Source: Lewinella sp. 4G2
Lineage (GTDB): Bacteria; Bacteroidota; Bacteroidia; Chitinophagales; Saprospiraceae
Assembly: GCF_001625015.1 (NCBI RefSeq)
Contig: NZ_LVWJ02000014.1
Span: forward strand, 1,550,001-1,614,000
Direction: 5' to 3'
DNA length: 64,000 nucleotides
Below are positions 45,441 to 55,561 of this stretch, piece after piece (position 1 is the stretch's first letter; each line of letters opens with the position of its first letter). Below the pieces are notes generated by a model, which was given only the letters and a program-made list of their open reading frames with translations, ran no database searches and had not been told where the DNA came from. The position numbers and the translations under genes were made by a program.

Positions 45441-45624
45441 AGTCGGGCAAAGTCTATAGTCTATAGTCTATAGTCCGCGGTACCTGATTCTGGTGGGACG
45501 GGAAAATTCCCTGATGGAGACTTGGTTTGGCTCGAAGTTGAGCAAAGTCTATAGTCTGTAGTCTATAGTCCGTAGCTTGGGACCGAGAGACTCCATACTA
45601 TAGACTAAAGACTACAGACTAAAT
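45441..45624. repeat. TATAGTC tandem repeats and a hairpin abutting the ATP-grasp start
   Basis: GCAAAGTCTATAGTCTATAG (45447 onward) recurs about 95 bp later at 45542 (GCAAAGTCTATAGTCTGTAG). In the second copy the run AGTCTGTAGTC (about 45553-45563) can pair with GACTACAGACT (about 45610-45620), placing a stem directly before the ATG at 45625. Preceding sequence back to 45379 shows no gene. Confidence 0.75.
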
Positions 45625-46824
45625 ATGACCTTCTTCTGCATCTCCTGCTACTACAAGGGTTCCGCCTTCCTCCGCTCCTGCAAAGAAGCCGGCAATACCG
45701 TCTACCTGCTGACCATGAAAAAGCTGGAACACGCCGGCTGGCCGAAGGACCACATCGACGAGATGTTCTTCATGGATACGGACTCTAACGACCCGACGGC
45801 GCTGGGAAACCTGGCCAAAGGCTTCGCCTGGTTTATGCAGGACCGGCAGATCGACCGCATCGTCGCCCTCGATGATTTTGACGTGGAAAAGGCTGCCTAC
45901 TTACGGGAGGAATTCCGCATCCCCGGCATGGGGCAAACGACGGCCCGCTTCTTCCGGGATAAACTGGCGATGCGCGTCCGGGCACAGTCCGAAGGCGTCC
46001 CCGTCCCCGCTTTCACGGACTTATTCAACAACCAGAAACTGGCCGATTTTGCTAACCGGATCGAGTACCCCTGCCTGATCAAGCCCCGCGGGGAAGCCAG
46101 CGCGACGGGTATCCAAAAAATCCATTCGGCGGAGGAACTGTGGCAGGCCGTCCACGCCCTCGGCGATAAGCGGCATACCTATCTGGTGGAGCAATTCCGG
46201 CCGGGCGACGTCTACCACGTCGACAGCATCAGTAACGATGGGGAATTGGTCTTCTGCCAGGTCAGCCGCTACCTCGATACACCCTTCGACGTGGCCCACG
46301 GCGGGGGGATCTTCCGTTCCGTAGCCGTCCCCTACGATCACGTCGACGCCACGATGCTACGGGCGATGACGGCGGACGTGATGCACGCCTTCAACATGAA
46401 GTTCAGCGCATCCCACACGGAGTGGATCCGCCTGCCCGACGGCAAATTCGTCTTCCTCGAAACGGCCAGCCGCGTCGGGGGTGCCCACGTCGCCGAAATG
46501 GTGGAAGCCGCCACCGGCATCAGCCTCTGGAGTGAATGGGCGAAGTTGGAAACCGCCATGGCCCACGGGCAAACCTACACCCCACCGCAGCGTCGCTTCG
46601 ACCAGGCCGGCATCATCGTCAGCCTCTCTCGCTTCGAACGGCCGGATATGTCCCCCTTCAACGACCCGGAGATCGTCTGGAAAATGGATAAAGCCCAGCA
46701 CGTTGGGGTGATCGTCCAGTCGGAAAGCGAAGGGCGAGTGCTGGAACTACTCGATAAGTACGCGGGGATCATTGGGCGGGATTACCATGCTTCGGCGCCG
46801 GCGCCACCTAAATCGACTCATTAG
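45625..46824 (+). CDS. ATP-grasp domain protein
   Basis: A 399-residue cytoplasmic enzyme of the ATP-grasp superfamily, which joins a carboxylate to an amine, thiol or similar group through an acyl-phosphate. The N-terminal pre-ATP-grasp domain begins MTFFCISCYYKGS. The ATP-grasp core contains YPCLIKPRGEASATGIQKI (lysine that binds ATP), YLVEQFRPGDVYHVDS and the Mg-binding KFVFLETASRVGGAH (E and R). The substrate cannot be read from sequence, and no pathway partners adjoin. A hairpin-forming repeat abuts the start codon and a strong terminator follows the stop, so it is monocistronic. Confidence 0.9.
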   Translation: MTFFCISCYYKGSAFLRSCKEAGNTVYLLTMKKLEHAGWPKDHIDEMFFMDTDSNDPTALGNLAKGFAWFMQDRQIDRIVALDDFDVEKAAYLREEFRIPGMGQTTARFFRDKLAMRVRAQSEGVPVPAFTDLFNNQKLADFANRIEYPCLIKPRGEASATGIQKIHSAEELWQAVHALGDKRHTYLVEQFRPGDVYHVDSISNDGELVFCQVSRYLDTPFDVAHGGGIFRSVAVPYDHVDATMLRAMTADVMHAFNMKFSASHTEWIRLPDGKFVFLETASRVGGAHVAEMVEAATGISLWSEWAKLETAMAHGQTYTPPQRRFDQAGIIVSLSRFERPDMSPFNDPEIVWKMDKAQHVGVIVQSESEGRVLELLDKYAGIIGRDYHASAPAPPKSTH

Positions 46825-46837
46825 TTTGGATTGGAGA

Positions 46838-46860
46838 CCCGACCTCCGGTCGGGTTTTTT
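46838..46860 (+). terminator. Rho-independent terminator of the ATP-grasp gene
   Basis: CCCGACC (46838-46844) pairs with GGTCGGG (46848-46854) around a 3-base loop and is followed by TTTTTT. It lies 14 bp past the stop codon. Confidence 0.92.
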
Positions 46861-46909
46861 GGTCAAGTAACCTTTGAGCTGGTGGGTAGTGTGAACCGAT
46901 CTTACCCTA

Positions 46910-46927
46910 CCCCGACCGGAGGTCGGG
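46910..46927 (-). terminator. Second CCCGACC/GGTCGGG palindrome, at the 3' end of hflX
   Basis: CCCCGACC GGAG GTCGGGG lies just beyond the hflX stop on the minus strand and repeats the stem of the terminator at 46838-46854 in inverted orientation. It lacks a T run on the minus strand, so it is a weaker terminator, or a pairing partner of the first. Confidence 0.5.
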
Positions 46928-46942
46928 GCTATCCCCAACCTC

Positions 46943-48154
46943 CTACCAATGCTTAGCAATGTAAGGATAAGTAGCCTGATACTCCCCCTTCACCATTTCC
47001 GTAATCCGCTGCCGTAACGCATCAACGTTTTCGCGCGTGTGGGCGGAGACGAGCATGGCTTCGTTGCCAAATTCCGCTTCGAGGCCTTTGCGGAGGTCGT
47101 TTTCCACTTCTTCTTTGCCCTCGTCGTCGAGGTACATGTCGAAATTGCGTTCGCGGAAGAGATCAATTTTATTGAAGACGAGCAGGGTTGGTTTTTCCTT
47201 TACGCCGAGTTCATCCAGCAGGGTTTGGACGGTGCGGATCTGGTCGCCGTGGGCCGGGTGGGCGACGTCCACTACGTGGAGGAGGATGTCGGATTCCCGT
47301 ACCTCATCCAGCGTAGATTTGAAGCTTTCCACCAGGTTGTGGGGGAGTTTGCGGATGAAACCGACCGTATCCGTCAGCAGGAAGGGTACGCCTTCGTAGG
47401 CGACCTTTCTCACCGTCGTATCGAGGGTGGCAAAGAGTTTGTCTTCGGCGAAAACGTCGCTTTTCGTTAGCAAATTCATCAGGGTGGACTTCCCGACGTT
47501 GGTGTACCCCACCAGGGCTACGCGGACCATTGCGTCGCGGCCCTTACGGCGGGTTTCGGCCTGGCGGTCGATCTTTTCGAGGTCCTTTTTTAGTTTGGAG
47601 ATCTTGTCGCGGATGATCCGGCGGTCGGTTTCGATCTCGGTTTCGCCCGGTCCGCGCATGCCGATACCACCGCGCTGGCGCTCAAGGTGCGTCCAGAGGC
47701 CCCGGAGGCGGGGGAGCATGTACTGCATTTGGGCGAGTTCCACCTGGGTTTTGGCCTGGGCGGTTTGGGCGCGGCTGGCGAATATGTCCAGGATCAGGCT
47801 GGACCGGTCGATGATCTTCACCTTCAGCCGTTCTTCCAGCACCCCGGTTTGTTTGCCGCTCAGGTCGTCGTCAAAGATCACCATCGTGATCTCTTCGTGC
47901 TTATCGATGTACTCCTTGATCTCCTCGACCTTACCCTTGCCGATGAAGGTTTTGTTATCGGGCGAGTCCAGTTTTTGGGTGTAGCGGGCCTTGGTGACGG
48001 CGCCGGCGGTCAGGGCCAGGAACTCCAATTCATCGAGGTATTCCTGTACCTGTTCTTCCGTCTGCCGCCGCGTAATGAGGCCGACGATGACGGCGTACTC
48101 CGTCTTTTTCTTGAGGCCGGTCTTCTTTTGGCCGACGTTCCATTCTTGTGCCAT
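46943..48154 (-). CDS. hflX: GTPase HflX
   Basis: Ribosome-associated GTPase that splits or rescues stalled ribosomes under stress. It has 403 residues. The N-terminal HflX domain contains the RTAQAKTQVELAQM and GGIGMRGPGETEIETDRR family signatures. The G domain has G1 GYTNVGKST (near 213), G3 DTVGF and G4 NKID. The C-terminal extension is short and ends YIAKHW. Upstream on the minus strand, from about 48198, lies a composite repeat with a long AT-rich hairpin; no clear promoter box is visible in the gap. Convergent with the ATP-grasp gene. Confidence 0.96.
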   Translation of the reverse strand: MAQEWNVGQKKTGLKKKTEYAVIVGLITRRQTEEQVQEYLDELEFLALTAGAVTKARYTQKLDSPDNKTFIGKGKVEEIKEYIDKHEEITMVIFDDDLSGKQTGVLEERLKVKIIDRSSLILDIFASRAQTAQAKTQVELAQMQYMLPRLRGLWTHLERQRGGIGMRGPGETEIETDRRIIRDKISKLKKDLEKIDRQAETRRKGRDAMVRVALVGYTNVGKSTLMNLLTKSDVFAEDKLFATLDTTVRKVAYEGVPFLLTDTVGFIRKLPHNLVESFKSTLDEVRESDILLHVVDVAHPAHGDQIRTVQTLLDELGVKEKPTLLVFNKIDLFRERNFDMYLDDEGKEEVENDLRKGLEAEFGNEAMLVSAHTRENVDALRQRITEMVKGEYQATYPYIAKHW

Positions 48155-48197
48155 ATAAGGGTGTAAACGGGTGGGGGGAAGGGATGTTTCTTTCTTC

Positions 48198-48446
48198 AGA
48201 TTTTAGAGGTTAGACGTTAGATTTTAGAGTCGTGAAGGTCTAAAATCTAAAGTCCAAAATCTAAAATCTTGAAGCGGGCGCTGCCGCAGGTGCCAGGTAA
48301 TGGGGGAGAAGGGACCAGAAGTTGCGGCGGTACTTGCCCTGACAACTATATTGCAGCCCGATCATTAATGGGCTACCTGGGGCGGGGACGTTTGGCGTCC
48401 CCCAGCTTTGCTCCTTCATCCTTACGTCGCACCTGCGGCAGCGACA
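48198..48446. repeat. Composite repeat region between divergent hflX and pckA
   Basis: An AT-rich inverted repeat (48198-48269, containing TTAGACGTTAGATTTTAGAG and GGTCTAAAATCTAAAGTCC) is followed by a perfect reverse copy of the 18-bp motif (48276-48293). A forward 15-16 base copy lies at 48429-48443. Between the two opposed copies is a GGGGACG/CGTCCCC hairpin (48384-48402). The 368-bp gap between the divergent hflX and pckA starts must hold both promoters, but I see no TAnnTTTG box. Confidence 0.8.
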
Positions 48447-48522
48447 CGAAGTTAGTCCCGCACTCAGTCGGGGCGCCCTTATTTATACCGCTGACTAACC
48501 ACACCAAATTAAAGTCGATACC

Positions 48523-50082
<1,560 letters not shown>

Positions 50083-50103
50083 GTCACGTACCCGCAGCTT
50101 TAT

Positions 50104-50476
50104 TTCGCAGGAATAGGGGAGGTTGGGGAGGCCTCCGGCGGTTGCTTGCGTGGCATTTGTTCGCAGGAGAAATAGAACATAAGAGAACCAGAGGCCTCCG
50201 GCGGTTTGGGACCTCCGGTCCCGATTCCAAACCGTAATTAGACGCCATTATAAATGGAGACACTGAGGAGGCTTTTAACTGCCCGTCCCGCAGGGCCGGC
50301 TTGCGTAGCGATGGCACACCGTCAGGTGGCTCATTCTACTTTCGCAGGAGTGGGGGAGGTTGGGGAGGCCTCCGGCGGTTGCTGACGTTGCATTTGTTCG
50401 CAGGAGAAATAGAGCATAAGAGAACTAGAGGTCTACGCCGGTTTGTGACCTCCGGTCCCGATCCTAAACCGTAAGT
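50104..50476. repeat. Pair of ~135-bp direct repeats between pckA and the lipoprotein gene
   Basis: Copy A (50104-50240) and copy B (50341-50476) share TTCGCAGGA, GGAGGTTGGGGAGGCCTCCG, GCATTTGTTCGCAGGAGAAA, CATAAGAGAAC and GACCTCCGGTCCCGAT with a minority of differences. Each copy contains the GGCCTCCGG and GACCTCCGGTC palindromes. Between them lies a different element (50281-50340), found inverted at 51611 and 51770. No gene is visible in the 461-bp gap 50083-50543. Confidence 0.85.
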
Positions 50477-50513
50477 GAGCGCTAGAACCAAGGTAGATTT
50501 CTCAATTCCCACG

Positions 50514-50548
50514 TTCTAAAATCGAAAATCTAACGTCTAAAATCTAGT
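50514..50548. repeat. Half copy of the AT-rich repeat, contributing a stop codon
   Basis: TTCTAAAATCGAAAATCTAA followed by CGTCTAAAATCTAG matches one arm of the AT-rich hairpin family. The lipoprotein stop codon (CTA complement, 50544-50546) lies inside it. Another arm (51498-51524) encodes the start of the same protein's signal region. Confidence 0.7.
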
Positions 50549-51599
50549 TCCAAAGCCGACTCCCCACCCGATAAACCACCAGCCGCTGCCCCGGAAAACT
50601 CCCCGTCCACTCGCGCAACTGAGCACTGCGAACGTTTACGGAATCCGGTGATGCAACCTCATAACGGAGGAGGTCTCCCGGGTAAAGGAGTTGCCCGTTG
50701 AGGTAGGTCGTCGTATCCGCCCGGTAGCGGTTGGGGGAGAGTGCCGTGAAACGCGTCGAATCGCCTAATCCTTCCAGGTCCGGTTCGTTGATGAGCAGCG
50801 TCAGTTCCCCCCGGCGGTAGACGGCAGCCCAGTCGTAGACGGCTACGGCCAGATCCAGCGGAAGGGGGTAGGGGGGCTGGCCGGCGAGGTAGCCCTTCAC
50901 CAGAACGGGATCGTAAATGGAATTGTCCATCTCCCAGTTGTCCAAGTCGCCTACGTTGTAGGCCATGAGCGTCCCTCTGTCTACGGGAGGGATGCCCTGT
51001 CGGTCGCGGTCCCGGTACTGATGTAGGCGGATGGTGCACGTCAGCTGGCGTCCGGTCCGGGCCTTTTTTATGGCGTCTAGCAATTCGAAGTAGGGCACCT
51101 GCGTCAGCGCCGTCCAGTCGCAATCTATTTGGAGCTCGTCAAAACCGGCGGGGAGCAGGTCTTCGGCGTAGGCCACTAAATCGTTGGCCAGGCCGGGAAT
51201 TTCTGCCTGGGGCATGCGCCGCATCACCTCATTGGTAATGAAGATGACGGGAATCAGCGCGGGCAATCCGGCAGTATCCACTAACTCGATCTCGGCGGTC
51301 GGGGCGGCCGCGTTGCCCTCCCAAACAACGTCGAATGCTTTGACGTAGAGCCGGTCGGTGCCCGCGAGGAGTTGGCGTTGGGTTGCGCTTGGCGCGAGGG
51401 TGGTTTCCCAGTGGTAATAGGTGGTTTGTAGTGGAGGGTGAGTCTGGTCTGGTGAACAGCTGCTTAGGGCTATGATGAGGATTAGGAGGGAGAGGGATTT
51501 TAAACGTTGGATTTTAGACTTTGGAAGGGGGGCTTGAGGGTTCTGAGCTTGATAATTAATATATCCGGACCGGAGGTCCGGAACCGTTAAAAAGGACAT
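50544..51599 (-). CDS. Lipoprotein, TIM-barrel/GH18-like, function unknown
   Basis: A lipoprotein signal LKSLSLLILIIALSSC is clear, so the mature protein has about 310 residues. The start is uncertain: the frame is open to 51962, but everything before 51599 is encoded by repeats; I use the ATG at 51599. The mature part contains FDELQIDCDWT, LLDAIKKARTGRQLTCTIR and RGTLMAYNVGDL, resembling the strands and D-x-D of GH18/DUF3142-like TIM barrels. No confident catalytic Glu is seen. AT-rich repeat arms overlap the signal-peptide codons and the stop codon. Inverted copies of a ~65-bp element lie on both sides of the gene (50281-50340; 51611 and 51770), suggesting past mobility. Confidence 0.75.
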   Translation of the reverse strand: MSFLTVPDLRSGYINYQAQNPQAPLPKSKIQRLKSLSLLILIIALSSCSPDQTHPPLQTTYYHWETTLAPSATQRQLLAGTDRLYVKAFDVVWEGNAAAPTAEIELVDTAGLPALIPVIFITNEVMRRMPQAEIPGLANDLVAYAEDLLPAGFDELQIDCDWTALTQVPYFELLDAIKKARTGRQLTCTIRLHQYRDRDRQGIPPVDRGTLMAYNVGDLDNWEMDNSIYDPVLVKGYLAGQPPYPLPLDLAVAVYDWAAVYRRGELTLLINEPDLEGLGDSTRFTALSPNRYRADTTTYLNGQLLYPGDLLRYEVASPDSVNVRSAQLREWTGSFPGQRLVVYRVGSRLWN

Positions 51600-51610
51600 C
51601 CATCGCACAA

Positions 51611-51929
51611 AGTAGAATGGGCCACCTGGCGGTGTGCCATCGCTACGTAGGCCGGCCCTTCGGGACGGGCAGTCTTGCGGCGCCGCAGGCCTCTCCTGCT
51701 CCCCAACCTCTCCCGCTCCTGCGAAATTTATCTCGCCAGATGAACCGCCGAAGGCCCGCCGCACACAGTAGAATGGGCCACCTGACGGTGTGCCATCGCT
51801 ACGTAGGCCGGCCCTTCGGGACGGGCAGTCTTGCAGCGCCGCAGGCCTCTCCATCTCTCCAACCTCTACCTCTCCTGCGTGCACGAAGTACTGCGAAGCA
51901 AAATTTATCACGCCAGATGAACCGCCGGA
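51611..51929. repeat. Two ~155-bp direct repeats upstream of the lipoprotein gene
   Basis: Copy 1 (about 51611-51752) and copy 2 (about 51767-51929) share AGTAGAATGGGCCACCTG, CGGTGTGCCATCGCTACGTA, GGCCGGCCCTTCGGGACGGG, CGCCGCAGGCCTCTCC and CGCCAGATGAACCGCCG. The first 65 bases are present in inverted orientation at 50281-50340 on the other side of the gene. The frame across them is open on the minus strand but is repeat sequence, not a conserved domain. They fill the 340 bp between 51600 and 51939. Confidence 0.85.
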
Positions 51930-51939
51930 GACACCCCAA

Positions 51940-53346
51940 TCACCCAAGTTCCACCACCTCATTCAGCTCCGGCGCGTGCCAACCCCGGTGGCCATCCTCC
52001 AGGATCTTCTCCCCAAAAGCTTCCATCCGGTCCAGGGTGCCGTGGACGAGGAAGATCTTTTTACACCGCTTCTTCTGGTTCCCCAGAAAGTCCAGCATCT
52101 CCCGCTGGTCGCCGTGGGCGGAGAAGGAATCCATGATCACGACGCTCGCGCGCAACTGGTGGTAATCACCGAACAACTTGAGGCCATCGGCACCCTCGCG
52201 GAGCTTGCCACCCGGAGTGCTTGGCGCACAATAGCCCACGATGAAGATGGTATTCTTCGGGCTGCCCATCGTGTTGCGGAGGTGGTGCTTACTGCGGCCC
52301 GCATTCATCATGCCAGAAGCGGATATGATGATAGCCGGCCCCTTCAGGTTGTTGAGGGCCTTGGATTCGCGGACGTCCTTAATGTAATTTAATTCATTAA
52401 AACCGAAGGGGTTATCGTCCGTCAGCAGGTATTCGTGGAGGTCGGAATCGTAACATTCGGGGTGGGCACCGAAGACGGTCGTAGCGTTCACGGCCAGTGG
52501 GCTATCCACGAATACGGGCACCTTGGGCAGTTTGCCGGCGGTCTCCAATTGGTCGAGCATGTACACGATCTCCTGGGTACGGCCGACGCTGAAGGCGGGG
52601 ATGAGCAGTTTGCCCTTTTGCTCCACGCAGGTCTTCTTGATGATGCTCAGGAAGCGTTCGATCTCGTTTGGCGGCAGTTCGTGCAGGCGGTCGCCGTAGG
52701 TGGATTCACACAGGAGGTAATCACATTCGGGCATCGGCTGCGGGTCGCGCAGGATGGGCCGGTTGGGCCGGCCGATATCACCGCTAAATCCGATGGTTTC
52801 TTTGCTGCCGTCCTTTTTCGTCACCCGAATGGTCACGCTCGCGCTCCCCAAAATATGGCCGGCATCGCGGTAGAGCATCTCTACGCCCGGCGTCAGGGTC
52901 TGCCAACGTTCGTAGGGTAGGCCGACGAATTTATCGAGGGCGGGCTTCACATCGGGCCGGGTGTACAGCGGTTCGCGGCGTTTTTTGCTCCCCTTTTTCT
53001 GTTGGCGTTTATTGTAGTATTCGGCGTCCTTTTCCTGGATGAAGGCTGAATCCGTCAGCAACAGCGTACACAGGGCGCGGGTAGCGTGGGTGGCGTAAAT
53101 GGGACCGGAATAACCGTCCTTTACCAACTTCGGGATGCGCCCGGTGTGGTCGATGTGGGCGTGGCTGAGGATGACGCAGTCGACGTTGGCCGGCTGGAAG
53201 GCCCAGTTTTCGTTGAAGCCTTTCATCGAGTCGTTATACCCTTGGTACAGGCCACAATCCAGTAATATCGTATACCCACTATCGAGGGTGATCAGGTGGG
53301 CCGAGCCGGTGACTTCCCGGGCGGCGCCGCAGAATTTGATTTGCAT
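51940..53346 (-). CDS. Metallo-beta-lactamase/beta-CASP RNA-processing family protein
   Basis: A 468-residue protein of the MBL-fold beta-CASP family (CPSF73/RNase J-like exonuclease group, YSH1-type). It opens MQIKFCGAAREVTGSAHLI. Motif 2 is SHAHIDHTGRIPKL, with four zinc ligands. A beta-CASP cap with GKLLIPAFSVGRTQEIVYML follows, then the RNA-specificity segment (DSFSAHGDQREMLDF, FLVHG). A basic insertion (NKRQQKKGSKKRREPLY) near 120-145 could bind RNA. It probably processes or degrades RNA in the cytoplasm. The stop lies 11 bp past the second 155-bp repeat. Confidence 0.93.
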   Translation of the reverse strand: MQIKFCGAAREVTGSAHLITLDSGYTILLDCGLYQGYNDSMKGFNENWAFQPANVDCVILSHAHIDHTGRIPKLVKDGYSGPIYATHATRALCTLLLTDSAFIQEKDAEYYNKRQQKKGSKKRREPLYTRPDVKPALDKFVGLPYERWQTLTPGVEMLYRDAGHILGSASVTIRVTKKDGSKETIGFSGDIGRPNRPILRDPQPMPECDYLLCESTYGDRLHELPPNEIERFLSIIKKTCVEQKGKLLIPAFSVGRTQEIVYMLDQLETAGKLPKVPVFVDSPLAVNATTVFGAHPECYDSDLHEYLLTDDNPFGFNELNYIKDVRESKALNNLKGPAIIISASGMMNAGRSKHHLRNTMGSPKNTIFIVGYCAPSTPGGKLREGADGLKLFGDYHQLRASVVIMDSFSAHGDQREMLDFLGNQKKRCKKIFLVHGTLDRMEAFGEKILEDGHRGWHAPELNEVVELG

Positions 53347-53377
53347 GGGGCTTAAGATAGCCCACCGCCGCGAAACA

Positions 53378-54766
53378 TCAACGCAGGCGCACTTTGAAGT
53401 ACACGCGCACGGCTTCTTCGCCCCGCACGACTTCCCAATTGCCGTTATCCATTAAAAATGACCGCACGTATTCCGCGGTGGCTGGCGGCGTCTTTTTATT
53501 AAAATTAAAATCGGTGAGGCTACCGTTCGGATTAACCAGGAAATTCACTTTCACTTTACCGGCGGGTACGTCCTCGGGGCGATTTAAATTGATATCATCC
53601 TTTAACACCCGGTACCCATTTTCCGGCCGTGCGTAACCTGATTTTTCTTGTAATAAACGTCCACCGGTAATGGCGTCCAAATCAATGGCGGAAATGGCTC
53701 CGGTTTCGAAGTCCGCCGCCGAAAGTTTTTCCACCGTTTCGAGGGTGATCTGGAGCGGGCCTCCGTCGCGAAGTTGCAGGTCGATCGCCTCCGTTTCGAA
53801 GCCGGGCGCGGTCACCGTAAATCCGGAAAGCGTCGCGTCGAGGTCCAACCGGAAGAACCCGCTGGAATCCGTTGTATAACCGATCGGGTTGCCCGGCACG
53901 TCGATTTGGGCGGCGGCTACGGGTTCGCCGTTAGCGTCCGTCACCACGCCGCTGAGGTAGCGGGCGGCGGCGCCGGTTGCCGTGCGGTCGGCCGTGGTTT
54001 CCTTGCGGCTGCTCTGCCTCCGGCGCTCGCCGAGGAGGACTTCGCGGCGGGCCGTTTCCTGGCTGGCGGCGGGCGCGGGCGGTAGTTGGGGGGCGGGCGC
54101 GACCTCCTCAATGGTGAGCAATTCAGCCTCGGCGGCTACTTCCTCCACGATCATTTCTTCCGCAAGATCTTCGTCGGCCGTTACGTCTTCAGCTACTGGT
54201 TCAGGTTCCGCGACCAAGGGTGGTACGTTCGTTTTCGCGCGTCTTGCAGCGGGCGCTGCCGCAGGTGCGGGGGAAGTAGGACGGGGTGACGGCGGGGCAA
54301 TGGGTTCCATCAACGATTCGGTACCAGCATCATCAGCCAAACCGTCTCCTTCCGTGGAGGTAGCGGGAGCGGCTGGAGGGGCGGGCGCCGCGGTGGGGAC
54401 TACGACCTTTTCCGCTTGGGCAACTTCACCGACGGATTGGTCCAAGGCATTGGGCAAGAGGAAAAGGGCACCAAAGACAATCAGCAGTCCCGCCGCCGCA
54501 GCCCACCAGTAACGGGGCAAGCGCCGGGGGGCGACCTTCATGATGGGGCGGGGGACGGCTTTACCCTCCGCCCGCCGTGCCTTGGCGAGCATCGCGCGGA
54601 CGCTGCCGGCGTGGTCGTGCTCCGGGTCGGTTTGAAGGCCATCCATCGCGGCGCGTAAATCGGGGTCGGCCGCCGCCCGGCGTTCCAGCTCGCTTTCCTG
54701 GCGGGCGTCGATGTCACCCCGCAGGTAGCGGGCCAACAGGTCGTTATCGGTGATGGGCAGTGGCAC
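53378..54766 (-). CDS. Anti-sigma-like membrane protein with carboxypeptidase-regulatory and TonB-C-like domains
   Basis: A 462-residue protein whose GTG start (54766-54764) overlaps the stop of the ECF sigma gene. The first ~80 residues are cytoplasmic (LARYLRGDIDARQESELERR, anti-sigma/zinc-finger-like without Cys). One membrane segment follows (WWAAAAGLLIVFGALFLL), then a long Pro/Ala/Glu-rich periplasmic linker. Next is a carboxypeptidase-regulatory-like domain (LSGVVTDANGEPVAAAQIDV), and the C-terminus resembles TonB-C (AGKVKVNFLVNPNGSLTDF). By layout it should hold the sigma factor at the membrane and respond to an envelope signal. A copy of the 18-bp motif (54251-54268) encodes part of the linker (PAAAPAA). 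Confidence 0.83.
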   Translation of the reverse strand: MPLPITDNDLLARYLRGDIDARQESELERRAAADPDLRAAMDGLQTDPEHDHAGSVRAMLAKARRAEGKAVPRPIMKVAPRRLPRYWWAAAAGLLIVFGALFLLPNALDQSVGEVAQAEKVVVPTAAPAPPAAPATSTEGDGLADDAGTESLMEPIAPPSPRPTSPAPAAAPAARRAKTNVPPLVAEPEPVAEDVTADEDLAEEMIVEEVAAEAELLTIEEVAPAPQLPPAPAASQETARREVLLGERRRQSSRKETTADRTATGAAARYLSGVVTDANGEPVAAAQIDVPGNPIGYTTDSSGFFRLDLDATLSGFTVTAPGFETEAIDLQLRDGGPLQITLETVEKLSAADFETGAISAIDLDAITGGRLLQEKSGYARPENGYRVLKDDINLNRPEDVPAGKVKVNFLVNPNGSLTDFNFNKKTPPATAEYVRSFLMDNGNWEVVRGEEAVRVYFKVRLR

Positions 54767-55356
54767 TATTCGTTGGGCTGTTGTTTTTCGAGGCAGAGTT
54801 TGAGGTTACGCCGTCCATTCTGGAGGTGAGAGCGGACGCGCCCAACGCTTAATTCCAGCTGGGCGGCAATGCTTTGGTAGGTCTCCCCCTCGCGGAGGTA
54901 GAACAGGTTGATGCAACGGCGTTGTTCTTCCTTTAGTTGTTTGATGCAATGGTGGAGGGGGCGGGTATCCACCGCTTCCTCGTTTGGTTCTTCCCCTAGA
55001 TGCAGCAGGGTGTCGGATTGCACAAGCCCGGCATTGGTTTGTTGGAGGGGGTCCCGTTTTTCTTTGCGTAACTGCATCAAACAGTGGTTCCGCACGAGGG
55101 TGTGGAGCCACGATTTGAAGTTGCTCACCTCGTGCCGCGGCAGCTTTTCCAGGAGTACGGACCAGATCTCGGCGCCCGCATCTTCGGCCCGCGTTGGGGT
55201 CGCCAGGTACTTCAGGCAGAGGGCGTAGATGAAGTTGGCGTACCGTTCGTACAGGGGCAGCAAATCCTCCGCCGCTTCCGTTTCGCGGAAGCGAGCCACG
55301 AGGTCCGCGTCCGTCGTGGACGCTAACCGGTCTTGGGTGCTGAGGCGGGTGGGCAT
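54766..55356 (-). CDS. ECF-type RNA polymerase sigma factor
   Basis: A 196-residue sigma-70 family member. Region 2 is at about 30-95 (LYERYANFIYALCLKYL, then FKSWLHTLVRNHCL) and region 4 at about 135-185 (LKEEQRRCINLFYLREGETY, QSIAAQLELSVGRVRSHLQ). It directs polymerase to a stress or envelope regulon. Its stop overlaps the start of the membrane anti-sigma-like gene, so the two are translationally coupled, standard for sigma/anti-sigma pairs. No autoregulatory promoter can be recognised by eye. A composite repeat lies upstream (55422-55519). Confidence 0.94.
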   Translation of the reverse strand: MPTRLSTQDRLASTTDADLVARFRETEAAEDLLPLYERYANFIYALCLKYLATPTRAEDAGAEIWSVLLEKLPRHEVSNFKSWLHTLVRNHCLMQLRKEKRDPLQQTNAGLVQSDTLLHLGEEPNEEAVDTRPLHHCIKQLKEEQRRCINLFYLREGETYQSIAAQLELSVGRVRSHLQNGRRNLKLCLEKQQPNE

Positions 55357-55421
55357 TACGGGGTGGAAGATACGGTAGGGAAGTGGGGTGGCTTACTATC
55401 AACTAATGACGGGGAGGTTTT

Positions 55422-55519
55422 GGACATTTGATTTTAGAAGATAGATTTTAGACGGTCCTTGGTCTAACATCTAAAATCTAACCTCTAAAGTCCCTACAGC
55501 CATCGCACCTACGGCGGCA
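55422..55519. repeat. Composite repeat: AT-rich hairpin plus degenerate 18-bp motif
   Basis: The inverted repeat 55422-55493 contains ATTTTAGAAGATAGATTTTA, GACGGTCCTTGGTCTAACAT and CTAAAATCTAACC. It is followed by a degenerate copy of the GC-rich motif (GCACCTACGGCGGCA, 55505-55519). It lies in the 320-bp gap between the divergent sigma gene and the 55677 gene. Confidence 0.75.
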
Positions 55520-55561
55520 ATGGTTTAACGTTCCCGTAGATGTTCAGGCCGCGCTGTTTTT

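Noticed and set aside
51600-51962. N-terminal 120-residue extension of the lipoprotein
   Set aside because: It is translated repeat DNA (the same peptide pattern appears twice) and precedes a lipoprotein signal sequence.
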